DNA of 19,256 nucleotides from JBICHM01 sp043101835 (GCA_043101835.1 JBICHM010000015.1:1-19256); one strand, 5' to 3'; shown: positions 8,216 through 15,918, counted from the first letter of the stretch. The notes: a model not told the origin generated them from the sequence alone. A program made the numbers and translations.

Positions 8216-9946
8216 TCACTCTTCCTCGATGGTCTCGCGGACGACCTCGTCGATTGTGGTCAGGCCGTCATAGATGGCGCGGAGGCCGCTGTCGCGCAGC
8301 GAGCGCATGCCGCGCTTCTTGGCTTCCTCGCGAAGCACCGCGGTGCTGGCCTCGCGCATGATCAGGTCGCGGAGCGTGTCGTCCATGACCATGATCTCGA
8401 AGAGCGCGGTCCGGCCCTTGTAGCCCGAGCCGTGGCAGTAGTCGCAGCCGCGCCCACGCACGAACTTGCGCCCCTTGACCTCCTCGGCGGTGAGGGCGAG
8501 CTCCATCAGCTGCTCTTCGGTGGGCGTGTACTCCTCCTTGCACTTCTTGCAGACCGTGCGAACGAGGCGCTGGGCGACGATGCCCTCGATCGTCGCGGTC
8601 AGGAGGAACGCCTCGAGGCCCAGGTCGAGCAGTCGCACGACCGAGCTCGGCGCGTCGTTCGTGTGCAGCGTCGAGAAGACCAGGTGGCCCGTCAGCGACG
8701 CCTGCACGGCGATCTCCGCGGTCTCGAGGTCGCGGATCTCGCCGACGAGGATGACATCGGGATCCTGACGCAGGAATGAGCGGAGCGCCTTGGCGAAGGT
8801 CAGCCCCGCTTCGACGTTCACCTGGCACTGGCAGAGGCCGTCGATGTCATACTCGACCGGGTCCTCGGCGGTGAGGATCTTGGTGTCGATCGAGTTCAGC
8901 GCCGCGAGCGCCGCGTACAGCGTGGTCGTCTTGCCCGAGCCGGTCGGCCCGGTGACGACCACGATGCCGTTGGGCTTGCGGATCAGCGTGTTGACGACGT
9001 CCAGATCGTCGGGGGCAAGCCCGATGCGGTCGATGCTGAGCTCGACGTTCGAGCGATCGAGCACACGCATGACCACCGACTCTCCGTGCATCGTCGGCAG
9101 CACCGCCACACGGAGATCCACCGGGTTGCCCCCGACGACGAGCTCCACGCGACCGTCCTGCGGCAGACGGCGCTCGGCGATGTCGAGATTCGACATGACC
9201 TTCACGCGGCTCGTGATCGCCCCGCCGAGGTAGGCCGGCGGGGGCACCATTTCGTAGAGGACGCCGTCGATCCGGTAGCGGATCTTGAACTCGTCCTCGA
9301 AGGGTTCGAAGTGGATGTCGCTGGCCCGGTCCTTGATCGCCTGGAGCAGGACGAGGTTCAGCAGCTTGATGACCTTGTTGTCCTCAGACGCCTCCATCAC
9401 GGCGTCGAGGTCGATCGAGTCGCCGCGGCTGGCGAGCGACTGGAACTTGCTGTCGCTGGCCAGATCGCTGACGACGTCCGTCACCGACTCGGTCTTCGAG
9501 TAGTGCTTCTTGATGTACTCGTCGACCTGCCCCTCGTCCGCCACGCAGGCGTCGACCTTGAAGCCCATCAGCAGGCGGAGGTCGTCGACCGCGCGGAAGT
9601 TGTTCGGGCTCTTCAGGGCAACCGTCAGGCGACGCCCGGACTTGCTGTACTCGATCGGGACGACCTGATAGGCCTGCGCCGTCTCGGCGGGGATGGCCTC
9701 CAGGACCTCCTCATCGATGTCGTAGTCCTTGAGATCAACGAATCGCATGCCCGCCTGGCCGGCGAGGGCCTCCTGGACATCGCGCTCGTTGATGTAGCCG
9801 AGCTCCACGAGCAGCTGGCCGATGGGCGCCTTGCGCTCCTTCTGGATGGCCAGCGCCTCGTGCACCTGCTCGCGCGTGACCTTGCCCATCTTGGTCAGGA
9901 CACGCCCGAGTTTGCGGTTCTTCAGTTCGCTCGGATCAATCGCCAT
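8216..9946 (-). CDS. gspE: Type II secretion/type IV pilus assembly ATPase (GspE/PilB), copy 2
   Basis: A 576-aa hexameric AAA-like secretion ATPase that powers pilin insertion. Residues 12-34 and 43-64 hold two MshEN-like motifs (KLGRVL...EALAIQ; IGQLLVELG...EALAGQ) in a T2SSE N-terminal domain. The N2 domain starts with SDIHFEP at 209-215, followed by RYRIDGVL and RRLPQDGR. Walker A is GPTGSGKTT at 333-341. The Asp box is TAEDPVEY at 359-366, Walker B is DVILVGEIRD at 397-406 and the His box is HLVFSTLHTN at 421-430. A tetracysteine zinc motif (C466, C469, C501, C504) is present. ATG at 9946 is chosen over an in-frame upstream start because AAAGGTGGAG precedes it and the protein then begins like its family. 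It is directly followed by gspF. Confidence 0.95.
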   Translation of the reverse strand: MAIDPSELKNRKLGRVLTKMGKVTREQVHEALAIQKERKAPIGQLLVELGYINERDVQEALAGQAGMRFVDLKDYDIDEEVLEAIPAETAQAYQVVPIEYSKSGRRLTVALKSPNNFRAVDDLRLLMGFKVDACVADEGQVDEYIKKHYSKTESVTDVVSDLASDSKFQSLASRGDSIDLDAVMEASEDNKVIKLLNLVLLQAIKDRASDIHFEPFEDEFKIRYRIDGVLYEMVPPPAYLGGAITSRVKVMSNLDIAERRLPQDGRVELVVGGNPVDLRVAVLPTMHGESVVMRVLDRSNVELSIDRIGLAPDDLDVVNTLIRKPNGIVVVTGPTGSGKTTTLYAALAALNSIDTKILTAEDPVEYDIDGLCQCQVNVEAGLTFAKALRSFLRQDPDVILVGEIRDLETAEIAVQASLTGHLVFSTLHTNDAPSSVVRLLDLGLEAFLLTATIEGIVAQRLVRTVCKKCKEEYTPTEEQLMELALTAEEVKGRKFVRGRGCDYCHGSGYKGRTALFEIMVMDDTLRDLIMREASTAVLREEAKKRGMRSLRDSGLRAIYDGLTTIDEVVRETIEEE

Positions 9947-10157
9947 CTGGCTCCACCTTTCGCTGCCTCGAGCGCCCCCTCCGGCGTCCGGGCCAGCGAC
10001 CGCCAAGACCGCGGCGGCACACGACCCTACGGGGGCCGGAGGGGCCCGTATCCCGTGAAAGCTCGACTATTGTCGATTCGAATCGTTACGACACTGATAA
10101 ATCAAGCATTCGACCCCTTGCCGCAAGTGGCGGTCAGTCCGATCGAACGCCGAACAC
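9947..10157. other. Intergenic gap between pilT-like and second ATPase gene
   Basis: A 211-base gap inside an otherwise tight cluster. The part at 10060-10130 is clearly richer in A/T than its surroundings and holds a perfect 12-bp palindrome. Read on the minus strand there are TTGATT and GATTTAT-like elements but no pair with convincing promoter spacing. It is a plausible internal promoter region for the gspE-F-G-H-I-J-K block; no terminator is visible. Confidence 0.4.
10071..10093. promoter_or_regulatory. Palindromic operator-like site upstream of second ATPase gene
   Basis: A perfect 12-bp palindrome CGATTCGAATCG lies at 10074-10085. Outer arms TGTCG (10071-10075) and CGACA (10089-10093) are also complementary, with a 3-base offset on one side. 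It sits 125 bases before the ATG at 9946 in the only AT-rich gap of the cluster. Dyad symmetry of this kind is typical of a dimeric regulator site. The regulator is unknown and the function is inferred. Confidence 0.35.
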
Positions 10158-11279
10158 TCACTCGCCGGCGCTGACATCCTCGCTGTCGAGCTCGGTCCGT
10201 CCGACCTGGCCCCCGGCGCGGTGCACCTTGTCGGTGAGGGCGCCGGGGTCCTTGGAGCGGTCGATCATGTCCTCGGCGGAGATTTTGCCGGCGGAGTAGA
10301 GCGACCAGAGGTGGTCGTCGAGCAGCTGCATGCCGAATTTCTTGCCCGTCTGGATCGAGGAATCGATGCGGAAGGACTTGTTGTCGCGGATGAGGTTGGC
10401 GATGGCCGGGGTGACGACGAGGAACTCGTAGGCCGCGACCATGCCCTTGGTGTCGATACGCGGGAGCAGCGCCTGGCTGAGGACGCCGATGAGGGCGGTC
10501 GAGAGCTGGACGCGGATCTGGTTCTGCTGGCTGACCGGGAAGGCGTCGACGACACGGTCGATCGTCTTGGCGGCGCCGGTGGTGTGCAGGGTGCCGAACA
10601 CCAGGTGGCCGGTCTCGGCGGCGCGGATGGCGGCCTCGATGGTCTCGAGGTCTCGCATCTCGCCGACGAGGATGACGTCAGGGTCCTGGCGGAGGGCTCG
10701 GCGGAGGGCCTCGGCGAACGAGGGCACGTCCGAGCCGACCTCGCGCTGGTTGACGATCGACTTCTTGTGCGGGTGGTAGTACTCGATCGGATCCTCCATC
10801 GTGATGATGTGGCGATCGAGTTCGATGTTGATGTAGTTGATCATCGACGCGAGCGTCGTCGTCTTGCCCGAGCCGGTGGGGCCGGTGACGAGGAAGAGGC
10901 CTCGCGGGCGCCGGATGAGTTCGGTGATGATCTTGGGCAGGCCGATCTGGTCGATGCCCAGGAGGCGGTTGGGGATCTGACGGCAGACGATGGCCAGGTC
11001 GCCGCGCTGGCGGAAGACGGACACGCGGAAGCGTGCGGCCTCGCCGTAGGCGAAGCCGAAGTCGGTGCCGCCCTCCTCCTGCAGTTCCTGCTGGTTGCGC
11101 TCGGGCGTGATGGCCTTCATGAGCGTGACCATGTCGTCGGCGTCGAGGACCTTGGTCTGCAGGTTGCGCAACTCGCCGTGGAGACGGAGCGTCGGCGGGC
11201 GCCCGGTGGTGAGGTGGAGGTCGCTGGCGCCGGTCTTGATGACGGTGTCGAGCAGTCGGTCGATCTGCACGGTGGCCAT
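10158..11279 (-). CDS. pilT: PilT-like type IV pilus retraction ATPase
   Basis: 373 aa, the usual PilT length. It opens with IDRLLDTVIKTGASDLHLTTG (6-26), the PilT N-terminal domain, without the long N-domain of PilB. Walker A is GPTGSGKTT at 133-141. The Asp box is TMEDPIEY at 160-167, Walker B is DVILVGEMRD at 201-210, and the diagnostic PilT motif AIRAAETGHLVFGTLHTTGA follows at 217-236. DRVVDAFP and QNQIRVQLS follow, also PilT-typical. No tetracysteine motif is present, as expected. In T4P it depolymerises the pilus through PilC. It lies between two PilB/GspE genes, 98 bases after the first and 211 before the second. ATG at 11279 has only a weak AAGGGA upstream. Its presence argues for a dynamic pilus rather than a pure T2SS. 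Confidence 0.94.
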   Translation of the reverse strand: MATVQIDRLLDTVIKTGASDLHLTTGRPPTLRLHGELRNLQTKVLDADDMVTLMKAITPERNQQELQEEGGTDFGFAYGEAARFRVSVFRQRGDLAIVCRQIPNRLLGIDQIGLPKIITELIRRPRGLFLVTGPTGSGKTTTLASMINYINIELDRHIITMEDPIEYYHPHKKSIVNQREVGSDVPSFAEALRRALRQDPDVILVGEMRDLETIEAAIRAAETGHLVFGTLHTTGAAKTIDRVVDAFPVSQQNQIRVQLSTALIGVLSQALLPRIDTKGMVAAYEFLVVTPAIANLIRDNKSFRIDSSIQTGKKFGMQLLDDHLWSLYSAGKISAEDMIDRSKDPGALTDKVHRAGGQVGRTELDSEDVSAGE

Positions 11280-11377
11280 GGGGCTGTCGTCCCTTGTTCG
11301 CCCGGCGCATCGGCACGCGGGCGGGTTCGTTCGAGACGCCGGCCGGCCGCGATGCGGCGCGTCGGCGGTTCAGTCGG

Positions 11378-13126
11378 TCACACGCCGACGCCGGCTTCCT
11401 CGGCGCCGACCTCGGCTTCCTCGGCGCCCAGGCCTGCGGCCTGCGCGACACGCGCGATCTCTGCGGGCGTCGTCATGCCCTTGAGGATCTTCAGCTTGCC
11501 GTCGAGCAGGAGCGGGCGCATGCCGTTCTGGATGGCGGTGGCGCGGATCTTGGCGATGGAGGCGCCCTCGAAGGCCTGCTGACGGATCTGCGAGGTCATG
11601 ACCATGAGCTCGTAGATGCCGCGCCGGCCCTTGTAGCCCGCGCCGTTGCAGGTGTCGCAGCCGACCGCCTTGTAGACGGTGTTGTTGGCGAGGTCTTCCT
11701 TCGTGATCGAGCAGAGGCGGAGGTACTTCTTGTCCGGCTCCGGGTCGGGCTGCTTGCAGTTGGGGCAGAGCACGCGGATGAGGCGCTGGGCGAGGATCGC
11801 CTGGATCGACGACGCCACGAGGAACGGCTTGATGCCCATGTCGATGAGGCGCGTGATCGCTGACGGGGCGTCGTTGGTGTGCAGCGTGGAGAAGACGAGG
11901 TGGCCGGTGAGCGCGGCCTGAATCGCGACCTCGCCCACTTCCTTGTCTCGAATCTCGCCGACAAGCACGATGTTCGGCGCCTGACGGAGCATCGACCGGA
12001 GGATGTTGCTGAAGCCCAGCCCGATGTCGTCGCGCACCTGGCACTGGTTGATGCCCTTGAACGCGTATTCGATCGGATCCTCGGCGGTGATGATCTTGCG
12101 ATCGGGCGTGTTGAGGATGTCCAGCGCGGTGTAGAGCGTCGTCGTCTTACCGGAGCCGGTCGGGCCGGTGACGAGGAAGATGCCGTTCGGGCGCCGGATG
12201 ATCTTGTTGAACAGCTCGAGCGTGTCGGCTTCGAAGCCAAGGTTCTCCAGGCCGATGCGCACGGCGTCGGGGCGGAGAATACGGAGCACCACGCTCTCGC
12301 CGTGGTACGCGGGGCAGGCCGAAACACGGAAGTCGATGACGTCCTCATCGACGGGCAGCTTGATGCGTCCGTCCTGCGGGATGCGCTTCTCGGCGATGTT
12401 CATGCCGGCCATCAGCTTGAGGCGGGCGAGCACGCCGTTCTGCATGCGCTTCGGGAGGTTGTCGCGCTCCATGCACACGCCGTCGATGCGGTAGCGCAGG
12501 CGGACGCGGTCGTTCATCGGCTCGATGTGGATATCCGAGGCGCGCATCTTCACGGCTTCCATGAGGATGCGGTTGCAGAGCTTGATGATCGGGGCGTCGT
12601 CGGCGCTGCGGTCGATCGAGGCGTCCACCGACTTGTCGAGCGAGCGGTCGATCGACTCGCTGACGAGCGACTCGGACGACTCGACCATGCGCGGCGCGCC
12701 GAGCTTGTTCTCGATGTAGTGCTTGATGCGGCTCTTGGGGGCGATGACCGCGTCCACGTCCACGTTCAGGCGGAAGCGGAGCATGTCCATCATCTCGAGG
12801 TCCATTGGGTCGTGGACCAGGAGCTTGAGGCGGTTGCCCGACTTACCGACCGGCAGCACGGTGTGCTTGCGGATCATCTCCTCGGGCATGAGCTTCGCGT
12901 CGATCTGGCTGGTGAGCGCCTGGTCGGACATGTCGCCGTAGGGCAGACCGAACTGCTTGGCGATCGCCTTGGCGACGTCCTCGTCCTTCACGACGCCGGA
13001 CTCGGCGAGCGCCTCGCCGATGCGCTTGCCGGCGGGCTTGGACTTCATGATCTCGTCAATCTGGGCCTGCGTCGCCGCGCCCATCGCCACGAGGATCTCA
13101 CCGAGCTTCTTGCGTGAACGGGCCAT
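11378..13126 (-). CDS. pilB: Type IV pilus/type II secretion assembly ATPase (PilB/GspE), copy 1
   Basis: 582 aa. The N-terminal T2SSE/MshEN-like domain spans about 1-140 (KKLGEILVAMG, KRIGEALAESG). A Ser/Asp-rich linker at 149-178 (SESLVSESIDRSLDKSVDAS, then IDRS) separates it from the N2 domain (SDIHIEP, RYRIDGVC, KRIPQDGR). Walker A is GPTGSGKTT at 321-329, and the Asp box is TAEDPIEY at 347-354. Walker B reads NIVLVGEIRD at 385-394, with Asn in place of the first Asp. The His box is HLVFSTLHTN at 409-418. The zinc tetracysteine is C454, C457, C490, C493. The Ala/Glu/Gly tail at 565-582 contains a short GAEEA-x-VG duplication. ATG at 13126 follows GGAGAGCT. It is first in the minus-strand cluster, so a promoter candidate upstream would serve it. 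It shares the fold of copy 2, but the two are clearly diverged. Confidence 0.94.
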   Translation of the reverse strand: MARSRKKLGEILVAMGAATQAQIDEIMKSKPAGKRIGEALAESGVVKDEDVAKAIAKQFGLPYGDMSDQALTSQIDAKLMPEEMIRKHTVLPVGKSGNRLKLLVHDPMDLEMMDMLRFRLNVDVDAVIAPKSRIKHYIENKLGAPRMVESSESLVSESIDRSLDKSVDASIDRSADDAPIIKLCNRILMEAVKMRASDIHIEPMNDRVRLRYRIDGVCMERDNLPKRMQNGVLARLKLMAGMNIAEKRIPQDGRIKLPVDEDVIDFRVSACPAYHGESVVLRILRPDAVRIGLENLGFEADTLELFNKIIRRPNGIFLVTGPTGSGKTTTLYTALDILNTPDRKIITAEDPIEYAFKGINQCQVRDDIGLGFSNILRSMLRQAPNIVLVGEIRDKEVGEVAIQAALTGHLVFSTLHTNDAPSAITRLIDMGIKPFLVASSIQAILAQRLIRVLCPNCKQPDPEPDKKYLRLCSITKEDLANNTVYKAVGCDTCNGAGYKGRRGIYELMVMTSQIRQQAFEGASIAKIRATAIQNGMRPLLLDGKLKILKGMTTPAEIARVAQAAGLGAEEAEVGAEEAGVGV

Positions 13127-13244
13127 AGCTCTCCACTGTCAATCGCGGCCGGGCGAGCCGGCCGGCGGAAACGCACCCCGTCCGCCCAGGTCCGGGCGGC
13201 GCGCCGGCGCGAAAGGTTGCCGAAAATGCGGGACGACCGGGGCC

Positions 13245-13273
13245 ATTATGCTCTGCCCGATCGACGCCCGCAA
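13245..13273 (-). promoter_or_regulatory. Sigma-70-like promoter candidate for the pilB-pilT cluster
   Basis: On the minus strand, TTGCGG (13273-13268) is followed after exactly 17 bases by CATAAT (13250-13245), five of six matches to the -10 consensus. Transcription would start near 13238 and leave a 5' leader of about 110 bases before the ATG at 13126. It lies in the divergent region shared with the coaB-like gene. Confidence 0.5.
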
Positions 13274-13335
13274 AGACGCGCCCGACCGCGGCGACCTGCG
13301 CCGGGGCGGGTCGCCTGCCGTCGGACGCTCCGCTG

Positions 13336-13968
13336 ATGCCGCAGACACAACTCCTCATCACCGCCGGCCCGACGCATGAGCCCATCGACGAGGTCCGCTA
13401 CCTCGCGAACCGCTCCAGCGGGCGATTGGGCGTCGCCATCGCCGACGCCGCCGCCCGGCGCGGCTGGCGCGTGACGATGCTGCTCGGGCCGACGCACCTC
13501 TCTGTGTCCGATACGAATGTCGACCTGCACAGGTTCCGAACGGCGGCCGACCTCGAGGCCCTGCTCCGCGAGCACGCCCCCCACTGCGATCTGCTCATCA
13601 TGGCCGCCGCCGTCGCCGACTACCGCCCGGCGGCCCGAAGCGCCGGCAAGATCGAGCGAACCGACCAGGCCCTGACCGTCACGCTCGAGCCGGTGCCCGA
13701 TCTGATCGCGGCTTGTGCCCGGGCCAAGCGTCCTCATCAGCGGTTTGTCGGCTTCGCCCTCGCGGCGCGGGAAGGCCTGGAGGCGGCGGCGCGGGCGAAG
13801 ATGGCGCGGAAGGGGCTGGACGGCATCGTCGCCAATCCGCTGGAGACGATGGACGCCGAGACCGTCGAGGCGATCCTGATTGCGGGCGAGGCCGTCGCCA
13901 GGACACAGGGGCCGGTTTCGAAGGCGGCATTCGCGGAATGGCTGCTCGACAGGCTCGAAAGCCCTTGA
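13336..13968 (+). CDS. coaB: Standalone phosphopantothenoylcysteine ligase (CoaB domain)
   Basis: 210 aa. It matches the C-terminal half of the bifunctional Dfp/CoaBC protein: LLITAGPTHEPIDEVRYLANRSSGRLG (residues 6-32) is the nucleotide-binding start of the DFP domain. MAAAVADYRP at 89-98 is the conserved active-site segment. GFAL at 138-141 and the Lys-containing KMARKGLDGIVANPL at 154-168 are also typical. It would join 4'-phosphopantothenate to cysteine in coenzyme A synthesis in the cytoplasm. The flavin-dependent decarboxylase half (CoaC) is absent and no neighbour encodes it here. The start is fixed by the family's N-terminus; no good Shine-Dalgarno precedes it. It is transcribed divergently from the pilB-like gene. 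No intrinsic terminator was seen behind it. Confidence 0.88.
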   Translation: MPQTQLLITAGPTHEPIDEVRYLANRSSGRLGVAIADAAARRGWRVTMLLGPTHLSVSDTNVDLHRFRTAADLEALLREHAPHCDLLIMAAAVADYRPAARSAGKIERTDQALTVTLEPVPDLIAACARAKRPHQRFVGFALAAREGLEAAARAKMARKGLDGIVANPLETMDAETVEAILIAGEAVARTQGPVSKAAFAEWLLDRLESP

Positions 13969-14169
13969 CCCGATCAGCTTTCGAACTCCACGCGTTCGCG
14001 GCGGGCGGGTACTCCTGCCCGGGCACTCCCCCTATGAAGGGTATTTTCTAGCCTAAATTGCCCATATTGCCCCTTCTACGCCGGTGCAGCGTCCGTTACG
14101 CTGCGATTTCGCGGCCCCCGGTTTGGGGACATTGACCGGGATCTGGTCGCGAATGGGTGGGAGATGTGC

Positions 14170-14186
14170 GGCCCGCAACACGGGCC
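14170..14186 (+). promoter_or_regulatory. Leader hairpin just before the ribosome site of sorted-protein copy 1
   Basis: A 6-bp stem GGCCCG/CGGGCC with loop CAACA ends 4 bases before the GGAAGGAAGG ribosome site of the gene at 14207. A second small stem (GCAGCGT/ACGCTGC, 14086-14104) lies further upstream. It could affect ribosome access or mRNA stability; function is inferred. Confidence 0.35.
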
Positions 14187-14206
14187 CGAGGGAAGGAAGG
14201 CGTCAG

Positions 14207-14899
14207 ATGTCGATTCGAGTCGCTTCAATCGCCGGGGCAGCGCTGGTTCTTGCCAGTGCAAGCATCGCCTCGGGCGCAACATACTCATTCGTGAACATCA
14301 CTGGCAACGATGTCGCCAACGCGGCTGCAGGCGAAGCGCAGTTGTCCGTGGAAGTGACCTCGTACAGCGCGTCGCAGGTGCTGTTCACCTTCAAGAATGT
14401 CGGCGCTGACGCAATGTCGATCACCGATGTGTACTTCGACGACGGCTCGCTGCTCGGTTTGGCGTTCCTGATCGACGCCGACGACAACGGCGGCGATTCA
14501 GGCGTCGACTTCAGCCAGGGCGCAAGCCCGCCCAACCTGCCCGGCGGCAACGGCATCAACTTCAACACGACGGCTGGATTCCTGGCCGACTCCGATCCGC
14601 CCGCGCAGCCCAACGGTGTGAACCCGGGTGAGACGCTGGGCGTGGTCTTCAACCTCGTCGGTGGCCAGACGCTCGCCGATGTGATCGCGGCCCTGGACCT
14701 TGGCCTCGCGAACCCCGGCCAGGATGTGGTCGGCGGTTTGCGCATTGGTATCCACGTGCAGGGCTTCGCCAACGGCGGCAGCGAGTCGTTCGTGAATGGC
14801 GACGACCCGGACTCCCCTCCGGACTCGGTCCCGCTGCCTGGTCCGGCAGCGCTCGGTCTGGCCGGTCTGGCGCCCCTCGCGCTGCGTCGCCGGCGCTGA
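14207..14899 (+). CDS. Secreted protein with PEP-CTERM-like (VPLP) sorting tail, copy 1
   Basis: 230 aa. Residues 1-23 are a Sec signal peptide, with the mature start near ATYSF. The body is acidic and Gly/Asn/Asp-rich, without cysteine; it contains SITDVYFDDGSLLG, DNGGDSGVDFSQGAS and QPNGVNPGETLGVVFNL. The end is VPLP, then a hydrophobic helix, then RRRR. This is the layout of exosortase-recognised sorting signals with the PEP triplet replaced by PLP, resembling the VPLPA-CTERM class. It is probably exported, processed at the membrane and released or attached at the surface. ATG at 14207 follows GGAAGGAAGG with 6-base spacing. Copy 2 is a close paralog and copy 3 a distant one. The body function is unknown to me. 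Confidence 0.85.
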   Translation: MSIRVASIAGAALVLASASIASGATYSFVNITGNDVANAAAGEAQLSVEVTSYSASQVLFTFKNVGADAMSITDVYFDDGSLLGLAFLIDADDNGGDSGVDFSQGASPPNLPGGNGINFNTTAGFLADSDPPAQPNGVNPGETLGVVFNLVGGQTLADVIAALDLGLANPGQDVVGGLRIGIHVQGFANGGSESFVNGDDPDSPPDSVPLPGPAALGLAGLAPLALRRRR

Positions 14900-14925
14900 G
14901 CTTCGTACTCGGACCTGACTCCAGG

Positions 14926-14954
14926 ACGCCCCGGCCTCGCGCCGGGGCGTTTTT
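14926..14954 (+). terminator. Rho-independent terminator after copy 1
   Basis: A perfect 10-bp stem ACGCCCCGGC/GCCGGGGCGT with a 5-base loop CTCGC is followed by TTTTT. It starts 26 bases after the stop at 14899. Confidence 0.9.
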
Positions 14955-15019
14955 CTGCGCGCTCAAGGTCCGGGAAGGAGAATCCCCTCCTGATTTCCCC
15001 TGATTGGCCTGCGCGATCC

Positions 15020-15047
15020 TTGCATGCCCCCCACTTCCGGGTAGTCT
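15020..15047 (+). promoter_or_regulatory. Promoter candidate for copy 2
   Basis: TTGCAT (15020-15025) and TAGTCT (15042-15047) are separated by 16 bases. They lie after the terminator of copy 1 and 78 bases before the ATG at 15125. The -10 match is only moderate, but the element lies just before CATAGCAC, as does the candidate of copy 3. Confidence 0.35.
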
Positions 15048-15051
15048 CACC

Positions 15052-15108
15052 CATAGCACAGCATTGCGGGGGGAGATCCTGGTGAGACGCCGGGCCGCCG
15101 CACAGGGA
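15052..15108 (+). promoter_or_regulatory. Conserved leader elements of copy 2
   Basis: CATAGCAC (15052-15059) and CGCACAGGGA (15099-15108) recur in the leader of copy 3 at 15955-15962 and 15989-15998, at nearly the same distance from the ATG for the first element (73 and 77 bases). This may be shared ancestry or a common control site. Confidence 0.35.
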
Positions 15109-15124
15109 GAACGGGAGACCAGAT

Positions 15125-15820
15125 ATGTGCACGAAGACGGTTCTTGCGGCCGGCGTGATCGCCGCCGCGGGGCTCGCTGCCCATGCAGGGGCGGCGACCT
15201 ACTCATTCACGAACGTGACGGGCAACGATGTGGCCAACGCCGCCGCGGGCGAGGCACAGCTGTCGGTCTCGGTGAGCGACTACGCGCCGGGTCAGGTGCT
15301 CTTCACCTTCATGAACAGCGGCCCGCTGGCGATGTCGATCACCGATGTCTACTTCGATGACGGCACGCTGCTGGGCATCGCGGCGCTGATCGACAGCGAC
15401 GACAACGGCGGCGACAGCGGCGTCGACTTCACGCAGGGCGCCAGCCCCGGCAACCTGCCCGGCGGCAACGGGATCGACTTCAACGCCACCAGCGGCTTTA
15501 CGGCGGACTCCGATCCGCCCGTGCAGCCCAACGGCGTGAACCCCGGCGAGACGCTCGGCGTCGTCTTCAACCTGATCAACGGCATGAGCTTCGCTGACAT
15601 CATCGCGGCGCTCGACCTCGGCCTTGCCAACCCGGGCGTCGACATGCTCGGCGGCCTGCGCATCGGCATCCATGTTCAGGGCTTCGCCAACGGCGGCAGC
15701 GAGTCGTTCGTCAACGGCGGCGACCCGGACACCCCGCCGGACATCATCCCGCTGCCCTCGAGCGTCGCCCTCGGCGCCGCGGGCCTGGCCCCGATGGCGT
15801 TCCGGCGCCGTCGCCGCTGA
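15125..15820 (+). CDS. Secreted protein with PEP-CTERM-like (IPLP) sorting tail, copy 2
   Basis: 231 aa. The signal peptide covers residues 1-23 (MCTKTVLAAGVIAAAG, then an Ala-rich end) and the mature protein starts ATYSF. The body is nearly collinear with copy 1 without gaps of note: GNDVANAAAGEAQLSV, SITDVYFDDGTLLG, LPGGNGIDFN, QPNGVNPGETLGVVFNL, LDLGLANPG, GGLRIGIHVQGFANGGSESF. The tail reads DTPPDIIPLP, hydrophobic helix, RRRRR. A 35-bp identical stretch (14759-14793 and 15677-15711) shows recent duplication or purifying constraint. ATG at 15125 follows a GGGAGA ribosome site. It has its own promoter candidate and terminator. It is probably processed by an exosortase-type enzyme encoded elsewhere. 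The molecular role is unknown. Confidence 0.85.
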   Translation: MCTKTVLAAGVIAAAGLAAHAGAATYSFTNVTGNDVANAAAGEAQLSVSVSDYAPGQVLFTFMNSGPLAMSITDVYFDDGTLLGIAALIDSDDNGGDSGVDFTQGASPGNLPGGNGIDFNATSGFTADSDPPVQPNGVNPGETLGVVFNLINGMSFADIIAALDLGLANPGVDMLGGLRIGIHVQGFANGGSESFVNGGDPDTPPDIIPLPSSVALGAAGLAPMAFRRRRR

Positions 15821-15845
15821 TCCTGCGATTGCAACTCGAATCCCG

Positions 15846-15876
15846 AACCCCCTGTCGCCTGCGACAGGGGGTTTTT
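15846..15876 (+). terminator. Rho-independent terminator after copy 2
   Basis: A perfect 12-bp stem AACCCCCTGTCG/CGACAGGGGGTT with loop CCTG; its 3' edge runs into TTTTT (15872-15876). It begins 26 bases after the stop, the same spacing as copy 1. Confidence 0.92.
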
Positions 15877-15918
15877 CATAGGTTTGGCGTGCCGGGCCTT
15901 CCGCTCGGGCAAAACCCC

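Larger units (their letters stand above)
14207..15820 (+). repeat. Tandem gene duplication (copies 1 and 2 of sorted protein)
   Basis: Copies 1 and 2 are collinear at protein level through their full length and share a 35-bp identical DNA stretch (14759-14793 and 15677-15711). The third gene is a more distant relative in the same orientation. Flanking promoter candidates and terminators differ in sequence, so each unit stands alone. Confidence 0.8.

Noticed and set aside
13969..14070. Terminator after the coaB-like gene
   Set aside because: Short GC stems such as CGGG/CCCG occur but no T-run follows, so no intrinsic terminator can be supported.
14084..14206. N-terminal extension of copy 1 from an upstream in-frame ATG
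   Set aside because: It would place 41 non-hydrophobic residues before the signal peptide and bypass the GGAAGGAAGG ribosome site.
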